A stretch of 6,482 nucleotides of DNA from Planctomycetota bacterium (GCA_020861125.1 JAJBSZ010000349.1:1-6482), one strand, 5' to 3'; shown: positions 1-5,930, counted from the first letter of the stretch. Program-made: numbers and translations. The notes: generated from the sequence alone by a model not told the origin.

Positions 1-332
1 GCTTTGACGAACGGATTTTCGACATCCTCCAGCCGGAACGGCTGTCGCTGGGAGATTTCGTCCTCTCGGGCGGCGAGGTGGCGGCGATGGCGGTGGTGGA
101 TGCCGTGCTGCGTCTCCTCCCTGACGTCCTCGGCTGTCCCCAAAGCGCCCAGGCCGATTCATTTTCCGCCGGCATTCTCGACCACCCGCATTACACCCAA
201 CCGCCGGTTTTCCGGGATCGGGAGGTGCCGCCGGTACTCCGGAGCGGCAATCACGCCCTCATCGAAAAGTGGCGAAACGAACAGGCGCGGGCCCGAACCG
301 GGCGGTTTCGCCCCGACTTGTTGCCGGAGTAA
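1..332 (+). CDS. trmD: tRNA (guanine-N1)-methyltransferase TrmD, C-terminal part (5' end outside window)
   Basis: TrmD is a cytosolic SPOUT-fold enzyme that methylates G37 of certain tRNAs using S-adenosylmethionine, which prevents +1 frameshifting. The reading frame enters at base 3 and gives about 109 residues up to a TAA. The visible start reads FDERIFD, matching the end of the family's RYEGxDER segment. It is followed by LSLGDFVLSGGE, the knotted S-adenosylmethionine/catalytic loop. The Asp of LGD (codon 54-56) aligns with the general base, Asp169 in the E. coli enzyme. Further on are DSF, HYTQP, the PPVLRSGNH segment and IEKWR, all in family order. The protein stops soon after RPDLLPE, so its C-terminal tail is about 20 residues shorter than the E. 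coli one. In many proteobacteria rplS follows trmD; here a small convergent gene follows instead. No hairpin terminator is seen in the 20-base gap after the stop. Confidence 0.95.
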   Translation, partial: FDERIFDILQPERLSLGDFVLSGGEVAAMAVVDAVLRLLPDVLGCPQSAQADSFSAGILDHPHYTQPPVFRDREVPPVLRSGNHALIEKWRNEQARARTGRFRPDLLPE

Positions 333-352
333 AGTACTGATCTCCCTATGGA

Positions 353-574
353 TCAGGACGCCTCCGCCGCCGAATCCAGGTTCACCGGAATCCGGGTGGT
401 AAGGGGATTCACGAAACGGCAAAAGGAACTTTTGGGACATTCGCCCGAGGACTGGCATCGCAAGGGCGTCCGAGAGCCGGGTTTGTGTTTCGCTTTCTTC
501 AGGACCACCATCAAGAGTTCCACCTGCTGGTTGCGAATCTCGCAGTGGCCGGTAACGGTCTCCACCAATTCCAT
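353..574 (-). CDS. Small four-cysteine protein of unknown function, convergent with trmD
   Basis: I do not recognise a named family. The 73-residue protein starts at ATG (574-572). A GGAG seven bases upstream (582-585 on the plus strand) serves as ribosome binding site, and a good promoter-like pair lies about 130 bases upstream. The sequence has Cys11 in HCEIRN, then an amphipathic stretch with a basic linker (residues 26-35). A cysteine block follows: RCQSSGECPKSSFCRF, with Cys40, Cys46 and Cys52 at equal spacing (C-x5-C-x5-C). The next segment is NPLTTRIPV, which looks like a conserved tail. Four cysteines suggest a metal site, zinc or Fe-S, in a cytosolic protein; no signal peptide or membrane segment is visible. 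It ends 20 bases from the trmD stop in the opposite direction. The alternative is a spurious ORF, but the ribosome binding site, promoter and ordered cysteines favour a gene. Confidence 0.62.
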   Translation of the reverse strand: MELVETVTGHCEIRNQQVELLMVVLKKAKHKPGSRTPLRCQSSGECPKSSFCRFVNPLTTRIPVNLDSAAEAS

Positions 575-699
575 ACGAAAACTCCGTTTTATGATTCCAG
601 TATGCGGCGGTCCCCACGCCCGCCGTTCCCCCTTTGTTCGTACGGATGACGGAAAATAGGCGCTTCATCCGCCTCCCCGCCATCCGAACGAAGCGGACG

Positions 700-727
700 A
701 TTATAGAAGTTTCATCGACCCGTGCAA
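700..727 (-). promoter_or_regulatory. Candidate sigma70-type promoter for the small cysteine protein at 353-574
   Basis: Read on the minus strand this is TTGCAC, 16 bases, then a perfect TATAAT (plus-strand positions 722-727 and 700-705). The -10 box is ideal and the -35 box keeps the TTG core. The predicted leader to the ATG at 574 is about 120 bases. Nothing has been measured; the support is consensus match and orientation toward a gene with a good ribosome binding site. Confidence 0.5.
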
Positions 728-948
728 TGAAAATTGGCCTCCACCATCACCACGGTCTCCGTCTTTTCCTCAGTGGTTGTTTCAGACGAACCAACCAAAA
801 CCGGTTTGATTTTCCTCCGCTGTGCTTTCCCACACTTCCAGGCAAATCCACATGGAAACGACGGCCCAACCCCGTAACGGTACGGTGCCGGCCGCCTTTT
901 AGCCGATAACAAGACAGGCGGTAGCGGAGGGTCACCGCACGTACGCGC

Positions 949-955
949 AAGGAGG
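949..955 (+). promoter_or_regulatory. Strong Shine-Dalgarno fixing the TTG start of lrgA
   Basis: AAGGAGG, a full match to the anti-Shine-Dalgarno core, ends five bases before TTG at 961. No ATG or GTG lies at a useful distance in frame, so this site selects the rare TTG start. Confidence 0.75.
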
Positions 956-960
956 AGGCG

Positions 961-1326
961 TTGCTCATACTGCAGCAGCTGGGGATCATTTTGGCATTTG
1001 CCGCCTGCGGCCACCTGCTGGCCAACGGGTTGGGTCTGCCGTTGCCGAACAGCGTCATCGGTCTGATACTCCTGCTGGGCGGTCTGCGGCTGAGGCTGCT
1101 GCCGGAATGGCGGATCGGTAACGTGGCCCAGTTTCTCAGTGCCAATATGGCATTTTTCTTTTTGCCGTCGGCAGTGGAAATTGTGGAAAATTACGCCCAT
1201 ATCCAACCCATTCTCCTGGAGATTCTCGTGGTATGCACTGCCAGTACCATAACCACGTTCTGTGCCACCTATGCGGTTGTCCGTCTCCTGCACCGAACCC
1301 GTGCCGCCGGGCAGGCCGGCCGATGA
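961..1326 (+). CDS. lrgA: CidA/LrgA family membrane protein (holin-like subunit)
   Basis: This is a 121-residue inner-membrane protein of the CidA/LrgA family. Family members were first described as holin-like modulators of murein hydrolases and autolysis. With LrgB partners, some are now assigned pyruvate uptake, and the plant fusion carries glycolate/glycerate. About four hydrophobic helices are visible: residues 5-22, 32-47, 57-72 and 84-109. Between the first two lies the conserved LPLPNSVIGL motif (residues 26-35), and an LP-W segment follows the second. The charged tail HRTRAAGQAGR is cytosolic in type. The length fits the family (about 110-150). The start is TTG, chosen because AAGGAGG sits five bases upstream and helix 1 begins at once. 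The stop overlaps the start of lrgB as ATGA, which signals translational coupling and a two-subunit complex. The substrate cannot be told from sequence. Confidence 0.9.
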   Translation: MLILQQLGIILAFAACGHLLANGLGLPLPNSVIGLILLLGGLRLRLLPEWRIGNVAQFLSANMAFFFLPSAVEIVENYAHIQPILLEILVVCTASTITTFCATYAVVRLLHRTRAAGQAGR

Positions 1327-2006
1327 CGGCCGACCTCCTTGCCCACCCGTTCTTTGGCCTGGCGCTGAGCATCGCCGCCTACGCAGCGGGAAGCTGGCTC
1401 CGGCGCCGAACCGGCTCTTCCCTCGCCAATCCGCTGCTGGTGGCGGCGGTGTTGGTCGCCATGGTTGTCCGCTGGACCCCATTTTCCCTGGATCAATACC
1501 GTCAGGGCGGGGCGATCATCACCCTCTTCATCATCCCGGCCACCACCGTCCTGGCTCTTCCCATCAGCCGGCAATGGGCGGTGCTGCGGGCCAATGCCAT
1601 ACCGATCCTTGGCGGCTGCGCCGTCGGCAGCATGTCCTCTCTGGCGAGCGTTTGGTGCCTGTGCCGTGTTTTTGCCCTGGACGACGCCATCACCGCCTCC
1701 CTCCTGCCGAAATCGGTCACCACTGCCATCGCCATGGAATTGGCCGAGAACAGCGGCGGCATCGCTTCTCTCGCCGTATCGGCTGTAATCCTCACCGGAT
1801 TGATCAGCGCCATCGCCTCCCCCCTCCTCATCCGCCTGGTGCGGCTGGACGATCCCGTCGCCCGCGGCGTGGCCATCGGCGTGTCCGGCCATGCCGTTGG
1901 CACTGCCCGAGCCCTGGAGATGGGGGAAACGGAGGGCGCCCTCAGCGGCATCGCCCTGGGCGTGGCCGGCATTCTCACCAGCGTCCTCTATCTGGTGCTG
2001 GTCTGA
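1323..2006 (+). CDS. lrgB: LrgB family membrane protein
   Basis: This is a 227-residue polytopic inner-membrane protein of the LrgB/CidB family, the partner of the preceding LrgA. Family motifs appear in order. NPLLVA lies near residue 37, and an FIIPATTVLALP segment near 70-81 resembles the family's L-x-PATVALA-x-P. LPKSVTTAIA contains Pro129, Lys130 and Ser131. SGHAVGTARA lies at about 188-197, followed by a glycine-rich final helix ending LVLV. Some seven hydrophobic stretches are visible. The length matches the usual 220-240. The ATG at 1323 overlaps the lrgA stop; the frame is open further upstream, but that part lies inside lrgA and reads as non-family sequence. LrgAB pairs can move pyruvate or glycolate-type acids, or modulate autolysis; either is possible here. 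No LytSR-type regulator is in the window. No hairpin terminator follows the stop. Confidence 0.93.
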   Translation: MTADLLAHPFFGLALSIAAYAAGSWLRRRTGSSLANPLLVAAVLVAMVVRWTPFSLDQYRQGGAIITLFIIPATTVLALPISRQWAVLRANAIPILGGCAVGSMSSLASVWCLCRVFALDDAITASLLPKSVTTAIAMELAENSGGIASLAVSAVILTGLISAIASPLLIRLVRLDDPVARGVAIGVSGHAVGTARALEMGETEGALSGIALGVAGILTSVLYLVLV

Positions 2007-2040
2007 CGTGAATATATAAACGACAATAGTTTATTCCGTA

Positions 2041-2069
2041 TTGAATCGCCGGCCCGCTTTCGGTATGAA
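2041..2069 (+). promoter_or_regulatory. Candidate sigma70-type promoter for the DJ-1/PfpI gene
   Basis: TTGAAT (2041-2046), 17 bases, then TATGAA (2064-2069). Each box keeps four of six consensus bases at ideal spacing. It follows an AT-rich stretch (2012-2045) just after the lrgB stop and lies about 65 bases before the next start codon. This suggests the next gene has its own transcript. Confidence 0.42.
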
Positions 2070-2085
2070 TGACCGGAAGGGAGGC

Positions 2086-2113
2086 GGCCCGGACAGCCGT
2101 GGGGAACCGGGCC
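2086..2113 (+). promoter_or_regulatory. Possible hairpin in the leader of the DJ-1/PfpI gene
   Basis: GGCCCGG (2086-2092) pairs exactly with CCGGGCC (2107-2113) across a 14-base loop. It ends eight bases before the AAAGGAG ribosome binding site (2122-2128), and no T-run follows. It may be a leader structure or chance in GC-rich DNA. Confidence 0.3.
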
Positions 2114-2134
2114 CAGCCGAGAAAGGAGCGGGCC

Positions 2135-2659
2135 ATGGCCAGCATGAAGAACAAACGCATCGCCATTCTTTTGGCGCAGATGTTTGACGAACGGGAATTC
2201 TGGTATCCGTACTACCGGCTTCAGGAAGAAGGGGTGGAAGTGGTGGTGGTCGCCATGGAAGGAGACAAAGGGTATTCGAGTAAGCATGGCATGGAGGAGA
2301 TGTCAGAAAAAAGTTTCGCCGCCGCCCGGGCCAAGGACTACGACGGCGTGATCATCCCCGGTGGTTTCGCGCCCGATTACCTGCGCCGGGCCAAAGCCTG
2401 TCTTCAGTTCGTGATGGACCTGCACGGCGCCGGCAAACTCGTCGCCTTCATTTGCCACGCCGGCTGGGTGCCGATCTCCTGCGGCATTCTCGCTGGTCGG
2501 CGCGCCACGTCGGTGGCATCCATCAAAGACGATATGGTGAACGCCGGTTGCCACTGGGAAGACAAGAGCGTGGTGGTCGACGGCAACCTCGTCTCCAGCC
2601 GCGGCCCGGATGATCTGCCCGATTTCATGAAGGCCGTCATCGGTTTTTTCCCGGCTTAG
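2135..2659 (+). CDS. DJ-1/PfpI family protein (class I glutamine amidotransferase-like)
   Basis: This is a 174-residue cytosolic protein with the PfpI/YhbO arrangement. Members are described as intracellular proteases, chaperones or deglycases that limit damage by reactive carbonyls; the true substrate here is unknown. Visible motifs include a first beta strand KRIAILLAQMF followed by EFWYPYYRLQEEG, with Glu21 in the position of the conserved strand-end acid. The DGVIIPGGFAPDYLRR segment follows (about residues 70-85). Next comes the nucleophile elbow AFICHAGW, with Cys107 and His108, then GRRATSVASIKDDMVNAG and VVVDGNLVSSRGPDDLPDF. Asp81 occupies the place of the Glu that completes the triad in Pyrococcus PfpI, as in YhbO-like members. 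The length is normal. The ATG at 2135 is chosen because AAAGGAG (2122-2128) stands six bases before it; an in-frame upstream ATG at 2069 overlaps the predicted -10 box and adds 22 unrelated residues. It lies alone between lrgAB and zwf. Confidence 0.93.
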   Translation: MASMKNKRIAILLAQMFDEREFWYPYYRLQEEGVEVVVVAMEGDKGYSSKHGMEEMSEKSFAAARAKDYDGVIIPGGFAPDYLRRAKACLQFVMDLHGAGKLVAFICHAGWVPISCGILAGRRATSVASIKDDMVNAGCHWEDKSVVVDGNLVSSRGPDDLPDFMKAVIGFFPA

Positions 2660-2668
2660 GGTTGCCTA

Positions 2669-2742
2669 CGTGACGGCGTGGACGGAACCGCTGTTCCTGC
2701 CGCAGGAAGCCATCGCCACCGGCTGCCAATGGAACCGTCACG
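2669..2742. repeat. Nested short dyads downstream of the DJ-1/PfpI gene
   Basis: CGTGACGG (2669-2676) and CCGTCACG (2735-2742) form an 8-base inverted repeat. They enclose the palindrome TTCCTGC-C-GCAGGAA (2694-2708). No T-run follows on either strand, so this is not a standard intrinsic terminator. It could be a structured 3' end or a protein-binding dyad; support is weak. Confidence 0.3.
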
Positions 2743-2762
2743 GTGGAAATGCCGCTGCTTCG

Positions 2763-2791
2763 TTGCACAACCCGGATTGACCGGGTACTAT
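2763..2791 (+). promoter_or_regulatory. Candidate promoter for zwf with a dyad in its spacer
   Basis: TTGCAC (2763-2768), 17 bases, then TACTAT (2786-2791), which matches four of six -10 positions. The spacer holds the inverted repeat ACCCGG-ATTGA-CCGGGT (2770-2786), which reaches into the first base of the -10 box. A dyad there is well placed to bind a regulator that blocks or reshapes the promoter. The predicted leader to the zwf start is about 150 bases. Not measured. Confidence 0.4.
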
Positions 2792-2847
2792 GCCTAGGAG
2801 GGCCTCCGGGCGTGCTTTGATTAGATGAACTAGGATGGCTGTGCGAT

Positions 2848-2874
2848 GGGCGGGGCGGGGGCTGCGTGGTAGGG
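2848..2874 (+). promoter_or_regulatory. Clustered G tracts in the zwf leader
   Basis: Four runs of three to five G on the coding strand lie at 2848-2850, 2852-2855, 2857-2861 and 2872-2874. Their linkers are 1, 1 and 10 bases. This is the pattern of a possible G-quadruplex in the untranslated leader, though the last loop is long. The rest of 2660-2949 holds no credible gene. Confidence 0.3.
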
Positions 2875-2949
2875 TCCGCCACCACCCGTCGTCCGTTGGA
2901 GGATCTCACCCACCGCGAGACGAGGTTGGGGAAAACAGGAGAACGGCCC

Positions 2950-4380
2950 ATGGCAAGCGCTGACGACAGCCGAAATTTCGTTCTCTTCGGCGCCTCCGGC
3001 GATCTTACCCAACGAAAGTTGCTACCCGCCCTGTATCACCTCTACTTGGCGGGAAGCATGCCGGACACATTTTCTCTCATCGGCTATGGCCGCGCCGATC
3101 TCGACGATGAAAGTTTTCGCCGGTTGGCCGCTGATTCCTTGGCCCGCCATGGCGAAGGGAGCGGCGATCCGGCGGCGTTTCTCTCACGTATCCATTTCGT
3201 CCGTGGTGGCTACGATGACCCGGACGGCCTGTCCCGGCTCTGTTCCCTGCTCGAATCGGCCAATCCGCCCATTTATTATCTCGCATTGCCGCCACGCGCC
3301 GCCGTATCGGTGTTGGAGGCCTTTGCCGGCGGGCTTTTACCCACTGCCGGCGCCCGCATCCTGATGGAAAAGCCCTTTGGCATCGATTATGCCTCCGCAC
3401 GGGATCTTAATACACTTCTGCTGCAGAGTTTTCCCGAATCGGCGGTGCACCGAATCGATCATTATCTCGCCAAGGATACCGTCCGCAACCTGCTCGTCTT
3501 TCGTTTTGCCAACATCCTCTTCGAGCCGATATGGAACCGTCATTACGTGGACAGCATCCAGGTTTCCGCCACCGAGACGGTGGGGGTGGAAAACCGCGGC
3601 GGATATTACGACGGCATCGGTGTGGTCCGGGACATGATCCAGAACCATGTTCTCCTGCTTCTCGCTTTCGCCACCATGGAGCCGCCACTGGCCGACGACC
3701 CGGAATCCATCCGCGACCGCATTGGCGATCTCCTCCGGTCCATCGATCCGCCAGCGCGCCGGGATTACATCTACGGGCAGTACGAGGGGTATCGTGACAC
3801 CGCCGGTGTCAACCCCTCGTCCGTCACCCCGACCTTCCTTGCCGCCAAGCTGGCGATACGCAACTGGCGCTGGCACGGGGTGCCGGTGTATATCATGTCT
3901 GGCAAAAGCCTGAAGGCCCGGGTGAGCGAGGTTACCTTCGTCTTCAAGCAGATTCCGGTGAGTTTGCTCGAGGATGAAATCGGCGTGCGGAACGCTCCGA
4001 ATGTCCTCACCCTGCGCATCCATCCGAACGAAGGCATTCGTCTGTCCCTGGCGGTCAAGGCGCCGGGCTACCGCGACGACGTCCTGCCGGCGGCCCTGGA
4101 TTTTCGCTATTCCGAGCTGTTGGCCGGGACGGCAGGCGGCGAGAAGACCCTTTTCAGCGGCTATGAGCGCGTCCTCTACGACGCTCTGTCCGGGCGGCCC
4201 GGGTTGTCCTGGCGGGCCGATGCCATCGAGTCCGCCTGGCGTATTGTCGAACCGATGCTGGACCCGGAGCACGGCCGCGGTGCCGGCCCGATGGTGTATG
4301 CCCAGGGCAGTTCCGGCGCTGTTCTGGCGGACGCACTGCTGCGGCGCGATAACCGTCAGTGGTATTCGCCTGATTTCTAG
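2950..4380 (+). CDS. zwf: Glucose-6-phosphate 1-dehydrogenase (divergent member)
   Basis: This enzyme oxidises glucose 6-phosphate to 6-phosphogluconolactone with reduction of NADP (or NAD), opening the oxidative pentose phosphate pathway in the cytosol. The protein has 476 residues, slightly short of the usual 480-500. The N-terminal Rossmann motif GASGDLTQRKL is at 14-24 and the EKPFG loop at 140-144. The active-site signature RIDHYLAKD spans 168-176 (Asp170, His171, Lys175). GGYYDGIGVVRDMIQNH ends in His233, which matches the catalytic His240 of the Leuconostoc enzyme. The GVPVYIMSGK segment (310-319) and the IHPNEGI region also follow family order. Several usually fixed positions differ: Met316 where RxGK has Arg, Pro294 in the TET motif, Arg304 where IDNWRW has Asp, and RDRIGD in place of RDEKxK (255-260). 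The ATG at 2950 has AGGAGA seven bases upstream; a GTG at 2866 in frame lacks a site. gnd follows after 140 bases. Confidence 0.95.
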   Translation: MASADDSRNFVLFGASGDLTQRKLLPALYHLYLAGSMPDTFSLIGYGRADLDDESFRRLAADSLARHGEGSGDPAAFLSRIHFVRGGYDDPDGLSRLCSLLESANPPIYYLALPPRAAVSVLEAFAGGLLPTAGARILMEKPFGIDYASARDLNTLLLQSFPESAVHRIDHYLAKDTVRNLLVFRFANILFEPIWNRHYVDSIQVSATETVGVENRGGYYDGIGVVRDMIQNHVLLLLAFATMEPPLADDPESIRDRIGDLLRSIDPPARRDYIYGQYEGYRDTAGVNPSSVTPTFLAAKLAIRNWRWHGVPVYIMSGKSLKARVSEVTFVFKQIPVSLLEDEIGVRNAPNVLTLRIHPNEGIRLSLAVKAPGYRDDVLPAALDFRYSELLAGTAGGEKTLFSGYERVLYDALSGRPGLSWRADAIESAWRIVEPMLDPEHGRGAGPMVYAQGSSGAVLADALLRRDNRQWYSPDF

Positions 4381-4396
4381 TGAGGTCGTGGTTATC

Positions 4397-4467
4397 TGCA
4401 CAGTCGATTTCCTCACCGTACCGTAGTTAGCAGAAGTTGATACCCACATTTTCAAATTGACTGTGTG
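4397..4467 (+). repeat. Long-armed inverted repeat between zwf and gnd
   Basis: CACAGTCGATTT (4399-4410) faces AAATTGACTGTG (4454-4465). The arms match at 11 of 12 positions, and the mismatch becomes a G-U pair in RNA. Two more wobble pairs extend the stem to 4397 and 4467. The 43-base loop contains no gene. There is no T-run after it, so it is not a standard terminator; it could be a regulatory RNA stem, an RNA-processing site or a looped operator. The right arm ends about 45 bases before the gnd ribosome binding site. No clear sigma70 promoter for gnd was found, so read-through from zwf is plausible. Confidence 0.5.
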
Positions 4468-4520
4468 TGCACCGGGCGGATGCGCCTTCCGCCTCGTCCA
4501 CCCGAATCTCTGGAGACCAT

Positions 4521-5930
4521 ATGCAGGCTGACATCGCAGTGTGCGGCATGGCGGTCATGGGGCGGAATCTGGCGCTCAATATCGCCGACCACGGCTATAC
4601 CGTGGCAGTATTCAACCGAACCGTGGATAAAACCCGCGAATTCGCCGCCTCGCCGGAGGCGGCGGAAAAGAAAATTATTCCCTGCCACAGCCTCGCGGAT
4701 ATGGTGGGCCGTCTGAAAAAACCGGCCGCCATTATCCTCATGATCCAGGCCGGTCAGCCCGTCGACGATCAGATCGCCCAACTGACGCCGCTCCTCGCAC
4801 CCGGCGATATCATAATGGACGGCGGCAATTCCTTTTTTCTGGACACCCGCCGTCGGGCCGCCGCCCTGGCCGAACGCGGCATCCACTTCCTTGGCGTCGG
4901 CATTTCCGGGGGTGAAGAAGGGGCGCGCAACGGGCCCGCCATCATGCCCGGCGGCGATAGTGACGGGTACCGGGCGGTGGCGCCGATTCTCACCGCCATC
5001 GCCGCCAGCGTCGACGGCGTACCGTGCTGCGACTATATCGGCAGCGACGGGGCGGGGCACTACGTGAAAATGGTTCACAACGGTATCGAATACGCGGACA
5101 TGCAGTTGATCGGCGAGGCCTATTTCCTCCTCAAGCACCTCGCCGGCCTCGACCATGATGCCATGGCGGCGGTGTTCGCGGAGTGGAACGAGGGGGAGCT
5201 GTCCTCCTACCTCATCGAGATCACCGCCGCCATCATGCGCCGCCGGGACCCGGAAGGAGACGGCCCGCTCCTCGAGAAGATTCTCGACGCCGCCGGCCAG
5301 AAAGGCACCGGCACCTGGACCAGCCAATCCGCGCTCGGCCTCGGTGTGCCCGCACCCACCATCGCCGAGGCGGTGTTCGCTCGTTCGCTGTCGGCCCGGA
5401 AGGCCGAACGGGTGCGGGCCGCCGCCATTCTGCCCGGTCCCGCGCCGGCTGTGGTTGCCAATCCGGCCATGGTGGTAGCTGCCGTCGGCCAGGCCTTGTA
5501 CGCATCCAAACTCTGTTGCTATGCCCAGGGATTCGCGCTGCTGGCCGAAGCCGCCCGGGAGTATGGTTGGGATCTCCGCTTCGGCCAGATCGCCATGCTC
5601 TGGCGCGGCGGCTGCATTATCCGGGCGCGATTTCTCTCCCGTATTACGGCAGCCTATGACCGCGACCCGGGCTTGGAAAACCTGCTGCTCGATCCCTATT
5701 TCGTCGACGCCATGGCACGGGCCCAGGACGGCTGGCGGCGGGTGGTTACCCTGGCGGCCGAACACGGCCTGCCGGTGCCGGCCTTCGCCTCGGCCCTCGC
5801 CTATTACGACGGCTGCCGGACCGGCACCCTGTGGGCCAATCTCATCCAGGCCCAGCGGGACTACTTCGGCGCCCATACCTACCGGCGGCTGGACCGGGAA
5901 GGGGTATACCACACCAACTGGCTTGAATAG
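4521..5930 (+). CDS. gnd: 6-phosphogluconate dehydrogenase, decarboxylating
   Basis: This enzyme converts 6-phosphogluconate to ribulose 5-phosphate and CO2 with NADPH formation, the third step of the oxidative pentose phosphate pathway, normally as a cytosolic homodimer. It has 469 residues, the length of the long NADP-type enzyme. GMAVMG at 9-14 is the dinucleotide fingerprint, and Asn32-Arg33-Thr34 is the NADP 2'-phosphate-recognising set. Ser129-Gly130-Gly131 lies in ISGGEEGAR. YVKMVHNGIEY carries the catalytic pair Lys183 and Glu190, at the same numbers as in the sheep enzyme. Near the C-terminus LIQAQRDYFGAH holds the substrate residues Arg446 and His452. The segment before it reads CRTGTLWAN where many homologues have YRSxRLPAN. 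The ATG at 4521 is chosen over a GTG at 4467 because GGAG (4512-4515) stands five bases upstream and the fingerprint starts at once. It lies 140 bases after zwf on the same strand; no lactonase gene lies between. Confidence 0.96.
   Translation: MQADIAVCGMAVMGRNLALNIADHGYTVAVFNRTVDKTREFAASPEAAEKKIIPCHSLADMVGRLKKPAAIILMIQAGQPVDDQIAQLTPLLAPGDIIMDGGNSFFLDTRRRAAALAERGIHFLGVGISGGEEGARNGPAIMPGGDSDGYRAVAPILTAIAASVDGVPCCDYIGSDGAGHYVKMVHNGIEYADMQLIGEAYFLLKHLAGLDHDAMAAVFAEWNEGELSSYLIEITAAIMRRRDPEGDGPLLEKILDAAGQKGTGTWTSQSALGLGVPAPTIAEAVFARSLSARKAERVRAAAILPGPAPAVVANPAMVVAAVGQALYASKLCCYAQGFALLAEAAREYGWDLRFGQIAMLWRGGCIIRARFLSRITAAYDRDPGLENLLLDPYFVDAMARAQDGWRRVVTLAAEHGLPVPAFASALAYYDGCRTGTLWANLIQAQRDYFGAHTYRRLDREGVYHTNWLE

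Larger units (their letters stand above)
575..960. other. Divergent intergenic region without a credible gene
   Basis: These 386 bases separate the minus-strand cysteine protein from the plus-strand lrgAB pair and should hold both promoters. The minus-strand promoter candidate is at 700-727. A perfect 10-base palindrome, AAACCGGTTT, lies at 798-807 and is a possible operator. No convincing sigma70 pair was found for lrgA. The open frames crossing this stretch have low-complexity, Arg/Pro-rich translations, no good ribosome binding site and no family resemblance, so none is called. No tRNA or riboswitch fold was recognised. Confidence 0.5.

Noticed and set aside
159..683. A 174-codon minus-strand open frame opposite the end of trmD and over the small cysteine gene
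   Set aside because: It is antisense to trmD, its translation resembles no family, and it conflicts with the better supported frame at 353-574. It looks like a shadow of GC-rich coding DNA.
877..887. ACGGTACGGTG here and its reverse complement at 4414-4424, both intergenic
   Set aside because: A shared 11-mer somewhere in a window of this size is expected by chance. No third copy or longer match was seen.
634..909. A 91-codon plus-strand open frame in the gap before lrgA
   Set aside because: The translation is rich in Arg, Pro and His, with no motif and no good ribosome binding site. It covers the likely promoter region.
2793..2819. AGGAGG-like sequence in the zwf leader, possibly starting a leader peptide
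   Set aside because: The nearest start codon (GTG at 2810-2814) reaches a stop after two codons, so no leader peptide can be supported.
2866..2949. An in-frame GTG extension of zwf adding 28 residues
   Set aside because: There is no ribosome binding site before the GTG, the added residues do not match the family, and AGGAGA stands correctly before the ATG at 2950.
3337..4455. A 372-codon open frame antisense to zwf
   Set aside because: It is a shadow frame of a clear glucose-6-phosphate dehydrogenase gene, with no motif and no ribosome binding site.
4452..5912. A 486-codon open frame antisense to gnd
   Set aside because: Gnd on the plus strand has every catalytic motif. The antisense translation is glycine-rich, low in information and resembles no family.
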